A stretch of DNA of 64,000 bases from Arcanobacterium_A hippocoleae (GTDB lineage: Bacteria > Actinomycetota > Actinomycetes > Actinomycetales > Actinomycetaceae): contig NZ_JAVDUJ010000001.1 in NCBI RefSeq assembly GCF_031456295.1, positions 1,054,001 through 1,118,000 of the forward strand, written 5' to 3'. Position 1 is the stretch's first letter. Each line of letters begins with the position of its first letter. The position numbers and the translations under genes are program-made. This document shows positions 1-8,507 of the stretch, piece by piece. The notes beneath the pieces are model-generated. The model had not been told where the DNA came from and did no database searches. It saw only the letters and a list, made by a program, of their open reading frames with translations.

Positions 1-756
1 CGGCGTGAGCACTGGGAAAATTTGTTGCCGATAGAATTTTTGCAACCGTTCTTGCTCAAGTGCCCCAAGCTGATGCCAATGCCGCAGGTGGATCCCCACT
101 TCTGCCAATTTCGGCTGCACATCAGTGGCAAATACTTTTGCGTGACGCTCCATCAGCTCATGCGTACGCTCATTGATCCCGTCCAATACCTGACGCGGTG
201 CAAGCCCAGAAGATTTCGTCATTGCTACGCCGGCCTCAATCCGTGCTTTCAAACCAGCTACCCGCACCATATAGAATTCGTCCAGGTTTGAAGCAAAAAT
301 CGCAAGGAACCAAGCACGCTCTAGCAGCGGAAGATCCGGATCTTCCGCTTGTTCAAGCACGCGCTCATTAAATGCCAACCATGAAAGCTCTCGATCAGCA
401 AAACGCCCCTCCGGAAGCGGCATTTTCGTAGACGTTCCCTTCCCGTCTTTCCCATCATTCGCTTTCTTTTCCCGCTTCTGCGCGGCAGCCTGCGCCATTT
501 CCATCAAAGAGCGTGTCGAAACGGCTGAACCGAGACGCGCTTCAGCAAGTTCTAGCTCATCGCGATCACTCTGCTTCCGTCTCTTTTTCGGAGCATAATC
601 GACCGTTTCGGTTGAACTTTTTCCTTTTTCAGCACCGTGCTGATCCTCGCTGTGTAAATCTATTCCAATTCGATCGAGGGTATCTGGAGTACCGGGCTGT
701 GCCCCTGCATCATCACTGACGGCAGGGTTTTCAAAATTTCGCTGATCTTCGCTCAT
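1..756 (-). CDS. ppk: Polyphosphate kinase, N-terminal part (cut by window edge)
   Basis: The reverse strand encodes the first 252 residues of a type 1 polyphosphate kinase, which makes inorganic polyphosphate from ATP. After a charged, low-complexity extension of about 130 residues comes the typical PPK N-terminal block: RELSWLAFNERVLEQA, then ASNLDEFYMVRVAGLK. The reading frame runs off the left edge, so the His-containing catalytic domains are not seen. The ATG at 754-756 gives an acidic N-terminal tail (MSEDQRNFEN); a later start would shorten the extension. Family assignment is firm because of the motif blocks. The extension is longer than in enterobacterial PPK, and its role is unknown. 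Confidence 0.93.
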   Translation of the reverse strand, partial: MSEDQRNFENPAVSDDAGAQPGTPDTLDRIGIDLHSEDQHGAEKGKSSTETVDYAPKKRRKQSDRDELELAEARLGSAVSTRSLMEMAQAAAQKREKKANDGKDGKGTSTKMPLPEGRFADRELSWLAFNERVLEQAEDPDLPLLERAWFLAIFASNLDEFYMVRVAGLKARIEAGVAMTKSSGLAPRQVLDGINERTHELMERHAKVFATDVQPKLAEVGIHLRHWHQLGALEQERLQKFYRQQIFPVLTP

Positions 757-845
757 GCTTTCATAATGACAGATTAAACTACCTAATGCTACCGGCTTTT
801 TCTATTTGAGAATTTAGGTAAACACTCGGTTAACTCAAGTTGCGT

Positions 846-1457
846 TCACGCTCTAATCTTCCCGGCAGCATCTTGAAATTCTTGCGCCACCCGCAGCATC
901 GCAGTATCACGCAATGTTACCGAAGTTGCCAGTGGATGTGCTTCATCTGCAATCCACGCCGGCACTACCGAACCAAGAAAATCGCAAAAGCGGGCTGAAT
1001 CGCGCAATACCAACGCAAAATCTTTCCGATAATCACCCATGAACACTTCATTCCATGCTGCAAGGATTTTCTCCGGGCGCGCGACAAGCTTTACTTTTTC
1101 CGCATCTTGCTGTGAAAAATACTTTTCACTTGCCGCATATCGCAGCTGCACTTCCTGCGTAAATCGGCGCACCCATTCACGCAATAAATAACCACGCCAT
1201 AAAATCCCTGGCAAGGTATCGGCAGGGAGCATCACCCATGTTTCCGCAAGCGCATCTACCCCTTCAGCAGCGATCAGCATTTTTACTCGTTCGATCGTCT
1301 GAACATCCAAAAAATGCTCAGACGACAACGGAACAATCGCTTGCGCACTAGCATGAGCAAGCTCAGAACTGAAAGCAGTATCCGCATCTCCCTGGATCAA
1401 TTCCACCTGTTCAGGCTGCAGCTGCGCCGGACGCCGCGGCTTTTGACCACTCATCAT
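846..1457 (-). CDS. Conserved hypothetical protein, about 203 aa
   Basis: This soluble protein has no signal peptide or membrane segment and I do not recognise its family. The middle is rich in helical, Trp-containing sequence (for example LPGILWRGYLLREWVRRF) and the C-terminus ends in an Ala-rich helix. I chose the ATG at 1457 because GAAAGG lies 5 bases upstream; the frame also offers GTG at 1463 and ATG at 1454. It lies 89 bases downstream of the ppk start region on the same strand and is divergent from the HAD gene, so it could be transcribed with ppk. No function is proposed. Confidence 0.7.
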   Translation of the reverse strand: MMSGQKPRRPAQLQPEQVELIQGDADTAFSSELAHASAQAIVPLSSEHFLDVQTIERVKMLIAAEGVDALAETWVMLPADTLPGILWRGYLLREWVRRFTQEVQLRYAASEKYFSQQDAEKVKLVARPEKILAAWNEVFMGDYRKDFALVLRDSARFCDFLGSVVPAWIADEAHPLATSVTLRDTAMLRVAQEFQDAAGKIRA

Positions 1458-1542
1458 TGCCACCTTTCAAAGATCTTTTCCCTATCCTATCGCCAGCAGT
1501 GGAAACTCTCTATATATTAGGCACTTAACAGTTTCTTTCCCG

Positions 1543-1557
1543 TAGACTTAAACCATG
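1543..1557 (+). promoter_or_regulatory. Probable leaderless promoter of the HAD gene
   Basis: A TAGACT hexamer at 1543-1548 ends 6 bases before the ATG at 1555. This is the spacing expected if transcription starts at or next to the A of the start codon, and no Shine-Dalgarno sequence is present. A clear -35 box is not seen. Confidence 0.5.
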
Positions 1558-2409
1558 ATAAACGAACCACTCCTGCTCGATTTTGCGCATCTGCCCTGGC
1601 CCGCAGAAATCCCAACACATTGTGTCTTTGATGTTGACGGCACTCTCGCAAATGAAAAATCGATCCTCACTGCAGAAACGAACGCAGCCCTACGCAATCT
1701 TGACGCTGCCGGGATCCCAATTATTATCGCTACTGGCAGACCATTACCGTGGAGTGATTTCTTATTTCACGATGCCAAGGTAAAAGGCTGGATCGTGGCT
1801 TCAAATGGAGCCGTGGTCTGGGATGGCTTTCGCGATCAGATCGTAGATGTGCAGCTCCTTCCGGCATCAGTAGCGCAGCGCGTGATTGAAACCGCGCACG
1901 AACTGGGAGTTTCATATTTTCTTGAAACCGCAGATGAAATCCTTGTGAGCGCCAACGATCCATATATTCCGCATGTTTCGCAAATTTCGATGCAGACGGC
2001 TACTGGCTTAACAGAATTTCCACGAATCGCAGAAGATAACATCCAATGGGATGAGCTCACGAAAGTTTGTTTCGCAGCTGCACCTGCCCGAATTGACGCA
2101 ATTGAAGCTGAGGTACTTTCACGATTCCCGTCCGCTGTGCGTGGCGGTCCAGAATTTCTTGACGTGACACTACCGCATGTCACAAAACGTACTGGGATCG
2201 AATATGTGCATCAGCAGCTTGGCCTGAATGCTGCTACTGGTCTCGGAGCGGGAGATTCTGGAAACGATGTTTCCTGGCTAGCGATGATGGGCATCCCGGT
2301 AGCAGCGCCAAACGCCACACCCGATTTACGTGCCGAAGCGAAGTACATTCTGCCTGCAACGGAGAATCCAGTAGCCGATTTGATCAACGCGATTCTTTCA
2401 CGCCGTTAA
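1555..2409 (+). CDS. HAD-superfamily hydrolase, Cof/phosphoglycolate type
   Basis: A 284-residue phosphatase of the Cof-type HAD-IIB group. Motif I is CVFDVDGTLA near residue 25, with both catalytic aspartates present. Motif II is ATGRP, and motif IV is GAGDSGNDVSWL near residue 230, with the Mg-binding GDxxND residues. The cap domain lies between. Such enzymes dephosphorylate small phospho-metabolites, and the substrate cannot be read from sequence. Length is normal for the family. The last 26 bases overlap the 3' end of the convergent DMT transporter gene. Confidence 0.9.
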   Translation: MINEPLLLDFAHLPWPAEIPTHCVFDVDGTLANEKSILTAETNAALRNLDAAGIPIIIATGRPLPWSDFLFHDAKVKGWIVASNGAVVWDGFRDQIVDVQLLPASVAQRVIETAHELGVSYFLETADEILVSANDPYIPHVSQISMQTATGLTEFPRIAEDNIQWDELTKVCFAAAPARIDAIEAEVLSRFPSAVRGGPEFLDVTLPHVTKRTGIEYVHQQLGLNAATGLGAGDSGNDVSWLAMMGIPVAAPNATPDLRAEAKYILPATENPVADLINAILSRR

Positions 2410-3253
2410 CGAGTGCTACGGCAGCTGTGATCAGGAATAGCCCGGCGAGCTCTCCCGTCGTTGGTATTTGCCTTAAAACTACGAATCCAACGAGTATTGA
2501 GGTAGCCGGGTAAAGTGCCACGAGAAGTGCATAAACGGGGGTGGCAATATAACGCATCACGGTCAATTCCACGAGGAAAGGCAGGATTGAGGAAAAAATC
2601 CCCACGAGAAACATCAGCGCAAGATATTTCGGGCTAGTTGCAATTGGCAGAAAACTTTTCGCAGCAAATGGCAGATAGAAAAGCGTGCCCGCACTCATCC
2701 CGATCGTCAGTGCGTGTGAGCCTTTTCCGGAAGCTGCAATTTTCCCGCCCAGATACATGTAGATCGCCCAGAAAATGCCTGCAGCAAGCGCAAGCAGCAC
2801 TCCGATCTGCACATTTCGATTCGCAATATCAACGCCTACCCAAGAGATCATTCCAACGCCGCAAACAGCGAGAACTAGCCCGGTACGCACGCGCCAACCC
2901 CGCGCGGTCACTGCGGAAAGGATCACCGGCCCTAAAAATTCAAGTGCGACTGCCGCACCGAGCGGGATATGTGCAATGGCATGATAGAACACCAGATTCA
3001 TGGAAGTCATTGCAAGACCGAAAAGGATTGGCACCCAAATTCTTTTTAGCTCAATTTTTGGTCGAAAAATGACGATCATGATCAGGGACGCCGTAGCGAA
3101 TCGCCCCCAGCCTACAGCCGTCACACTAGCCACATCAAAGAGACCGACTGCGAAAGCTGTACCGGCATAGTTCATGATTGCGGCGGCAATCATCGTTAGC
3201 GGAGCGAACATGCCAAAAACACGCTCTGAAGCTGCTGCATCGAATTTTTTCAC
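2384..3253 (-). CDS. EamA/RhtA-type DMT exporter
   Basis: A 289-residue integral membrane protein with about ten hydrophobic helices arranged as two EamA halves, typical of drug/metabolite transporters. The stretch VALEFLGPVILSAVTARGWR strongly resembles the threonine/homoserine exporter RhtA group, so amino-acid efflux is likely but inferred. The start is a GTG at 3251-3253. A TATAAA hexamer (reverse strand of 3261-3266) lies 7 bases upstream, suggesting leaderless transcription. The 3' end overlaps the convergent HAD gene. Confidence 0.85.
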   Translation of the reverse strand: MKKFDAAASERVFGMFAPLTMIAAAIMNYAGTAFAVGLFDVASVTAVGWGRFATASLIMIVIFRPKIELKRIWVPILFGLAMTSMNLVFYHAIAHIPLGAAVALEFLGPVILSAVTARGWRVRTGLVLAVCGVGMISWVGVDIANRNVQIGVLLALAAGIFWAIYMYLGGKIAASGKGSHALTIGMSAGTLFYLPFAAKSFLPIATSPKYLALMFLVGIFSSILPFLVELTVMRYIATPVYALLVALYPATSILVGFVVLRQIPTTGELAGLFLITAAVALVNGVKESR

Positions 3254-3412
3254 GCTAATCTTTATAACACGGGTGACGGCTATTTTTATTACCCGGTGAT
3301 TATCTCGCCAGACACAGTTTCGTAGTTTGCGCTCGCCAGGAGTATTTCTGCAGAAAGCTGGAAGCTCACCGCCCCTGCAGCGAATTTCGTATTTACCCTA
3401 ATTACTTTCGGG

Positions 3413-3847
3413 CTAACCGCGCACTCTTGCGCTATCCGGCGCCCCATCAGGTTGGAATGTGAGACAAATCGAATTCATACAATAGCGTTTTCCCGTAGGC
3501 GTTTGCGGAGCATCGTCAAAAACGTGCCCAAGATGTGAATTGCAGTTCGCGCAACGCACTTCAATTCGTTCATATCCAAGCAGATAGTCTTTCAAATAGC
3601 GCACGGCATCATTTTCGTCTGGATCGAAAAAGGACGGCCATCCGCAGAAGGATTCAAATTTCTTTTCCGACCGGAAGAGTTTCGCATTACATGCCTTGCA
3701 AAAGTAGGTGCCAGCGCGATTTTCATGCAGTAATACTCCGGTACCCGCACGTTCTGTACCCGCCTCGCGTAAAACGTGATATTCCGGGACGGTCAGTTCT
3801 GCTCGCCATTGCGCATCAGTTTTCGTCATTTCACTATTCGCACCCAT
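3413..3847 (-). CDS. msrB: Peptide-methionine (R)-S-oxide reductase MsrB
   Basis: A 144-residue MsrB that reduces the R-epimer of methionine sulfoxide in oxidised proteins. It carries the two zinc-binding CxxC pairs (CKAC and CANC). The catalytic Cys is in RYCMNS near the C-terminus, and the CGWPSF segment carries the usual resolving-type cysteine region. The ATG at 3847 has GAGG close upstream; a second ATG at 3829 (MTKTDAQ) would also give a normal MsrB. It lies 6 bases after the stop of the mscS-like gene, so the two are probably cotranscribed, pairing osmotic and oxidative protection. Confidence 0.95.
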   Translation of the reverse strand: MGANSEMTKTDAQWRAELTVPEYHVLREAGTERAGTGVLLHENRAGTYFCKACNAKLFRSEKKFESFCGWPSFFDPDENDAVRYLKDYLLGYERIEVRCANCNSHLGHVFDDAPQTPTGKRYCMNSICLTFQPDGAPDSARVRG

Positions 3848-3853
3848 TTCGCC

Positions 3854-5602
3854 TCATTTCGTTTTCTGTTCCGGTAAATCAGTTTCGTCTTCCCGCAAAC
3901 TAGCTTCATGATCTGATTCTATGCGCGCAGCAGATACCTTTTTTCCGTCTGCAGTATTATTCGTAGTGCGGCAACTCGTATCATCACCCGTATCACCTTG
4001 CGCACCAGCGCTTTCTAACTGCCCAATTTTCGTTTCTGGTGCTGCAGATCCGTGTGTAGCATTTATTGGTGTTAATTCGCCCGTAGCATTTGTTTGCGCA
4101 ATTTTCCGGTTCCGTTCTTCATAGACGTCTTCGCCTGGCCCAGAAAATTCACGTTTGCGTTCTTCTGCTTGTGGCGAGCCAGAAAACAGCGAAGATTCGT
4201 GCCCTTCACGATATTCATTTTTGCCCGGATTTTCATGCACTGGATCTTGTATCTTCACTTGCCGTTGCGGATCTTGGGGAGCTTTCCGATCCTGATCTTG
4301 CCCGGTCAGAATCCCTAATTGCCGCAAATCTTTCACGGTGAAGACGGCAGTTGGATCGCTTTCAACCGCTACATCCGGGGTTTCAAGTATGTGATTTTCC
4401 TGCTCTTGTTCACCCACACTTGCCGCTAGCTCACTACCACCGCTAGGAATGAGCCGATCCAAGCGCTGTTCCAGCATTTTCTGCGTAGCTTTTTGTGTCT
4501 GAGAAATATCGATTGGCCCGTATTCGCTGTAATGCAGGTGTGGGATCGCCTGTGGTGCCTCCTGCTGGATCCAAAGCACCATTTTCTCACGCAAGTAAAA
4601 TTTCAAATCCGTGAGCATTGCCGAATCAGCTGCGGATACTACCGCACGTAAGGTGAGCGCATGAGCCTGCGCTTCTTTGATCGAAAGCACACCAGTATTG
4701 CCGTCCCAAAGGTCTGTCTCGCTAAGGAGGAATTGAAATTGTTTGCGAGCTGCTTCAATTGGCACCGACCAATCCACTTCCCACGTAACTTCACCGATCA
4801 TATCTGGTTTGCGCCGTGTCCAATTTTCAAAATCTTCGGTAGTCATCAAAGAAGACGGCACGATAATCCGCCGCCCGTCCCACACTGCAAGCACTACATA
4901 CGTGAGTGTGATTTCTTCAACCGTCGTGTAATTTCCCTTGTATTGCACGATATCGCCAACGCGAATCGAATCAGAAAAGGCAAGCTGTAAGCCAGCAAAA
5001 ACATTCCCGAGTGTGGTTTGCGCTGCAAGACCGGCAACCACAGAAACCAGACCTGCAGATGCCAGCAGTGAAGCGCCTGCCGTGCGCGCTGAAGGGAATG
5101 TGAGCAGGACTCCAGCAATGCCAAGCACCCAAATCACTACCACTACTACCCGGTGCAGAATTTGCGTTTGTGTACGTACGCGCGCAGCGCGACGCTCGGA
5201 AGATTCAAGCATCCGATTATGAATCAGTTCTACTGCTCCATTAATCATGCCAACTACAAGCCATGTGCCCGATACAATCAAGAAGATCAGAAAAAGATGA
5301 TCCACAACGGAAAACCAGCGCGGATTTGCCGCATCTTTCATTCCTTCAAGAATCCAGAATCCGAATGTGGCACCAAGGACTACACACAATGCCATCACTG
5401 GACGAGAGCAGGCTTCAAAGAAGGGTTTCACAAACGGGCGCTGACGCCCCATGAACCTGCCAATCGCAACCGTCACTAAACCAACCGTGATGCCCACAAC
5501 TATCCCCAGTCCAATAGAGAGGATCAATTGGAGCAAATCGAAAGTAGTTTCGACAGCTTCTTTTGCCGCGTTATCTGTGTTCATCGGGAGGAAATTTTGC
5601 AT
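3854..5602 (-). CDS. MscS-family mechanosensitive channel with long acidic C-terminal tail
   Basis: A 582-residue protein. Residues about 20-170 hold three to four membrane helices. The pore-lining Gly/Ala-rich helix (LLASAGLVSVVAGLAAQT) and the MscS beta domain follow (VGDIVQYKGNYTTVEEITL; IIVPSSLM). The conserved channel ends near residue 370. The remaining 210 residues are hydrophilic, acidic and probably disordered, which is unusual for the small-conductance family. It would act as an osmotic release valve in the membrane. It is immediately upstream of msrB (6-base gap). Confidence 0.9.
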   Translation of the reverse strand: MQNFLPMNTDNAAKEAVETTFDLLQLILSIGLGIVVGITVGLVTVAIGRFMGRQRPFVKPFFEACSRPVMALCVVLGATFGFWILEGMKDAANPRWFSVVDHLFLIFLIVSGTWLVVGMINGAVELIHNRMLESSERRAARVRTQTQILHRVVVVVIWVLGIAGVLLTFPSARTAGASLLASAGLVSVVAGLAAQTTLGNVFAGLQLAFSDSIRVGDIVQYKGNYTTVEEITLTYVVLAVWDGRRIIVPSSLMTTEDFENWTRRKPDMIGEVTWEVDWSVPIEAARKQFQFLLSETDLWDGNTGVLSIKEAQAHALTLRAVVSAADSAMLTDLKFYLREKMVLWIQQEAPQAIPHLHYSEYGPIDISQTQKATQKMLEQRLDRLIPSGGSELAASVGEQEQENHILETPDVAVESDPTAVFTVKDLRQLGILTGQDQDRKAPQDPQRQVKIQDPVHENPGKNEYREGHESSLFSGSPQAEERKREFSGPGEDVYEERNRKIAQTNATGELTPINATHGSAAPETKIGQLESAGAQGDTGDDTSCRTTNNTADGKKVSAARIESDHEASLREDETDLPEQKTK

Positions 5603-5823
5603 ATCATCAGGTTAATTCAGGCAGGGAAAATATGCAGCGAGTCTCTCTCAGAGCGTTATTCAAGTGCATCCTATTGAATACTGTTTGAAAAAACGCGAGA
5701 TTTCAGTTCATACGCCAATATCGCTAATCGTGACTAAGGGCACATTGCGCGAGTTTTACTTTTCTCAATGTTTCGGGCTAAGCTTTTATCCGTTCGAGAA
5801 AAACTTCGGTTAAAACGAACAAA

Positions 5824-5896
5824 GCCCCCATCGTCTAGTGGCCTAGGACACTGGCCTTTCACGCCTGTAACACCGGTTCGAATCCGGTTGGGGGTA
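5824..5896 (+). tRNA. tRNA-Glu (TTC)
   Basis: The sequence folds as a complete cloverleaf: a GCCCCCA/TGGGGGT acceptor stem, anticodon loop with TTC, and a T-arm with TTCGAAT. CCA is not encoded. First of a three-tRNA cluster. Confidence 0.95.
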
Positions 5897-5936
5897 CGGT
5901 TGAAAAACCGCCTTTGATTCGTTCGCGAATCGCTAA

Positions 5937-6010
5937 GGCCCTGTAGCGCAGTTGGTTAGCGCGCCGCCCTGTCACGGCGGAGGTCGCGGGTTCAAGTCCC
6001 GTCAGGGTCG
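5937..6010 (+). tRNA. tRNA-Asp (GTC)
   Basis: Cloverleaf with GGCCCTG/CAGGGTC acceptor stem (one G-T pair), anticodon GTC in the loop CTGTCAC, and a T-loop TTCAAGT. CCA is not encoded. It lies 40 bases after tRNA-Glu. Confidence 0.95.
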
Positions 6011-6019
6011 CTGAGAAGC

Positions 6020-6040
6020 CCCGGGAAACCGGGTGTTTTT
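6020..6040 (+). terminator. Short hairpin with GAAA loop and T-tract between tRNAs
   Basis: CCCGG (6020-6024) pairs with CCGGG (6029-6033) around a GAAA loop, followed by TGTTTTT. It may end or process the tRNA-Asp transcript before tRNA-Phe. Confidence 0.5.
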
Positions 6041-6046
6041 CTATCT

Positions 6047-6119
6047 GGCTCTGTAGCTCAGTTGGTAGAGCGTTCGACTGAAAATCGAAAGGTCACCGGA
6101 TCGACGCCGGTCGGAGCCA
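6047..6119 (+). tRNA. tRNA-Phe (GAA)
   Basis: Cloverleaf with GGCTCTG/CGGAGCC acceptor stem, anticodon GAA in ACTGAAAAT, and the usual D-loop AGCTCAGTTGGTAGAGC. The T-loop is ATCGACG. Third of the cluster. Confidence 0.95.
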
Positions 6120-6124
6120 CAAAT

Positions 6125-6153
6125 TCCCCGCCTTGTGCGGGGATTTTGCTTTT
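6125..6153 (+). terminator. Rho-independent terminator after tRNA-Phe
   Basis: TCCCCGC (6125-6131) and GCGGGGA (6137-6143) form a 7-bp stem with loop CTTGT, followed by TTTTGCTTTT. Confidence 0.75.
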
Positions 6154-6315
6154 CTGCTACTTTCGGGGGCGCAAACGGTATCTAAAAGAAAAGCTGAAAA
6201 TCCGAAACAGCACCGCCATTTATCAAATCACCAAAATTTCCCAGATCGCCACGAATTTCAATTGTGCCGGTTGTGAAATCGGGACGAATCTTCAATCTGA
6301 AGAAAATTAGTTTGC

Positions 6316-6321
6316 TAGAAT
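6316..6321 (+). promoter_or_regulatory. Probable -10 element of carD
   Basis: TAGAAT sits 33 bases before the preferred carD start at 6355. No convincing -35 hexamer is seen. Confidence 0.4.
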
Positions 6322-6354
6322 AGGAACCACGCAACTAGAGAGATGAGCAGATTC

Positions 6355-6903
6355 ATGAGCTTCAAAGTCGGCGAAACAGTCGTTTACCCACACCATGGTG
6401 CTGCCCGGATTGACGATATTTCTGAGCGGACGATTCGCGGGGAAAAGCGCCTCTATTTAACACTTCATATTTTGCAAGGAGATTTGACGATTCAAGTTCC
6501 TGCAGATTCGCTTGCAGAAGTTGGAGTGCGTGATGTTTCCAATGATCAGCAACTGGAAGCTGTTTTTGCCGTGCTGCGTGAAGAAAATGTTGAAGAGCCG
6601 GTAAATTGGTCGCGCAGATACAAAGCAAATGGCGAAAAACTTACTTCCGGTGATGTCAATAAAGTCGCTGAAGTAGTTCGCGATTTGACGCGTCGCAACC
6701 TAGATCGCGGGCTTTCTGCCGGAGAAAAGCGGATGCTTGCACAAGCACGCGGAATCCTCAGCTCGGAAGTAGCATTAGCGCGCGATATCTCTGACGATGA
6801 AGCCGGCGAGTTGCTCAATGAGATTCTTGGCGAGTTTAGCGCAGGTTCGGCAGCTTCAGCAGATTCCGCTGAAGAATGCGTAAGTGCCGATTCAGCCGAA
6901 TAA
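6355..6903 (+). CDS. carD: CarD-family transcription regulator
   Basis: An RNA-polymerase-binding regulator that in mycobacteria stabilises the promoter open complex. It begins MSFKVGETVVYPHHGAA, matching the CarD Tudor-like N-terminus. It contains the DNA-binding block EEPVNWSRRYKAN and the strongly conserved helix GDVNKVAEVVRDL, then GLSAGEKRML. The frame opens four codons earlier at 6343, but the GAGAG at 6337-6342 abuts that ATG and is well spaced from 6355, which also matches CarD length. The last 25 residues are a Ser/Ala/Glu-rich tail. It is followed by a hairpin and then ispD, the same carD-ispD-ispF order found in many actinobacteria. Confidence 0.95.
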   Translation: MSFKVGETVVYPHHGAARIDDISERTIRGEKRLYLTLHILQGDLTIQVPADSLAEVGVRDVSNDQQLEAVFAVLREENVEEPVNWSRRYKANGEKLTSGDVNKVAEVVRDLTRRNLDRGLSAGEKRMLAQARGILSSEVALARDISDDEAGELLNEILGEFSAGSAASADSAEECVSADSAE

Positions 6904-6912
6904 TTATTTTTC

Positions 6913-6950
6913 TGGAGCTCGGAGCGAAAATGCTGCGAGCTCCATTATTT
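6913..6950 (+). terminator. Terminator after carD
   Basis: TGGAGCTCG (6913-6921) and CGAGCTCCA (6936-6944) form a 9-bp stem followed by TTATTTT. It separates carD from ispD, so ispD probably also has its own promoter. Confidence 0.7.
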
Positions 6951-7080
6951 TCGCAACACCCCAGATCCGCAAATACGTGCGCTTTTCTCAGCCGATCCTG
7001 GCACCCGATCCATTCTGATTTTCTTTATCACCGCCCGTCTGCTGCTAAAACGCGCCGTCAAAGTGAAAGGATAAACACCA

Positions 7081-7803
7081 ATGCAAGATATTGCCGCCAT
7101 TATTGCCGGAGCTGGCGCTGGTACAAGACTCGGAGCAAATCTTCCAAAAGCATTGGTAGAATGCGGTGGTTCGCCACTGATCGTACATGCTGTGCGTGGA
7201 ATGCGTGTAGCCGGAATTGAAAATATCGTGGTGACGGTGCCGTTATCCTGGCAAACTGAATTTTCCACTGCTTTGCAGCGCGCCGGGTTGGAAGTACAAA
7301 TTGTAATCGGCGGCAATACTCGGCAAGAATCTGTAGCCAATGCTTTAGCCGTCATCGATACAAAATACGTATTAGTGCATGACGCAGCACGCGCTTTCAC
7401 CCCACCGGAGTTGATCCGCAGCGTCACAGAAGCACTCAAAGCTGGCACGAATGCCGTCATTCCCGCACTCCCCGTCATTGACACGATCAAACGCGGTCAC
7501 ATCGAAAATGAATCTGGCAGGCGCAAACGCATCGTTGCCACTGCAACACTCAAACGCGAAGAATTATATGCAGTGCAAACTCCGCAAGGATTTTCCCGCG
7601 AACTATTGTTATCTGCGCACGCCCACGGAAACGCATTCGCAGCTACCGCAGAAAATGCAGCAACTGACGATGCCGCATTGATCGAACTCCTCGGTGAAAG
7701 CGTAGAGATCCTCCCCGGAGATGCGCGCGCATTAAAAATCACTACCCCTTTCGACCTGGAAATAGCCGAACTCCTTGCAAAAAAGACTGCCACACTGAAA
7801 TAA
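7081..7803 (+). CDS. ispD: 2-C-methyl-D-erythritol 4-phosphate cytidylyltransferase IspD
   Basis: A 240-residue cytosolic enzyme that adds CMP to methylerythritol phosphate in the non-mevalonate isoprenoid pathway. The nucleotide-binding N-terminus is IIAGAGAGTRLGANLPKAL. VLVHDAARAF carries the conserved Asp, and VQTPQGF and ATDDAALIE follow in the expected order. GAAAGGA lies 8 bases before the ATG. It is 73 bases upstream of ispF, so the two are probably one operon making isoprenoid precursors for menaquinone and undecaprenyl phosphate. Confidence 0.96.
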   Translation: MQDIAAIIAGAGAGTRLGANLPKALVECGGSPLIVHAVRGMRVAGIENIVVTVPLSWQTEFSTALQRAGLEVQIVIGGNTRQESVANALAVIDTKYVLVHDAARAFTPPELIRSVTEALKAGTNAVIPALPVIDTIKRGHIENESGRRKRIVATATLKREELYAVQTPQGFSRELLLSAHAHGNAFAATAENAATDDAALIELLGESVEILPGDARALKITTPFDLEIAELLAKKTATLK

Positions 7804-7876
7804 GGATGCAGATTTCACCAGGTGATCTAGAGCATTTGCGCATTCCCAAATAATTTTGAAAGACACAAAGAAAACA

Positions 7877-8359
7877 ATGGAAATCAAAGATTTACGCACA
7901 GCAACAGCAATTGATTTACACGCATTTTCTACCGACCCACAGCGCACCCTCTGGCTGGCTTGCCTCCCGTGGCCCGGAGAGCAAGCTCTGGAAGGGCATT
8001 CTGATGCTGATGTGGCTGCTCACGCTGCAGCTGATGCCTTGCTGATGGCAAGCGGAGTAGGCGAACTCGGCAGCGTCTTTGGCACTGATAGACCCGAATG
8101 GGCCGGCGCTTCAGGGCAAATACTGCTTAGTGAAGCCGTCCGCCGCACCACGGAAGCTGGCTGGCAAATTGCAAATATTTCGGTGCAGATCATCGGGCAA
8201 AAACCGCGTTTTGCAGCACGGAAAGCAGCAGCGGAAACTCTCATGAGCACCATAGTTGGAGCACCAGTATCCGTATCGGCTACTTCGACAGATAAACTCG
8301 GCACCGTCGGACGGAAAGAAGGAATTGCCGCAATCGCAACAGCGCTCCTTTGGCGCTGA
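7877..8359 (+). CDS. ispF: 2-C-methyl-D-erythritol 2,4-cyclodiphosphate synthase IspF
   Basis: About 160 residues forming the trimeric zinc enzyme that cyclises CDP-methylerythritol phosphate. The metal site is DLH near residue 14 plus His in the helix GHSDADVAAHAAADALL. The substrate loop STDKLGTVGRKEGIAA matches the family's TEKLGFxGRxEGIA. The N-terminal motif is divergent (ATAIDLHAF rather than RIGHGFDVHRF). I chose ATG 7877 over the in-frame TTG at 7856 because it places the DxH motif at the normal distance. Partner of ispD immediately upstream. Confidence 0.93.
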   Translation: MEIKDLRTATAIDLHAFSTDPQRTLWLACLPWPGEQALEGHSDADVAAHAAADALLMASGVGELGSVFGTDRPEWAGASGQILLSEAVRRTTEAGWQIANISVQIIGQKPRFAARKAAAETLMSTIVGAPVSVSATSTDKLGTVGRKEGIAAIATALLWR

Positions 8360-8507
8360 GGCGAATACCCTGCTTATTCATCCGTCCGAGCGAGATTTCG
8401 CTTACCTCGCACATGTGCTTGCTCGGATCTGCCGTCAAGCAGCGAAATTTACCGGAATCCCCAGTATTTTCGGCACAAAATAACCAGGCTGCAGCAACTT
8501 CAGCAAC

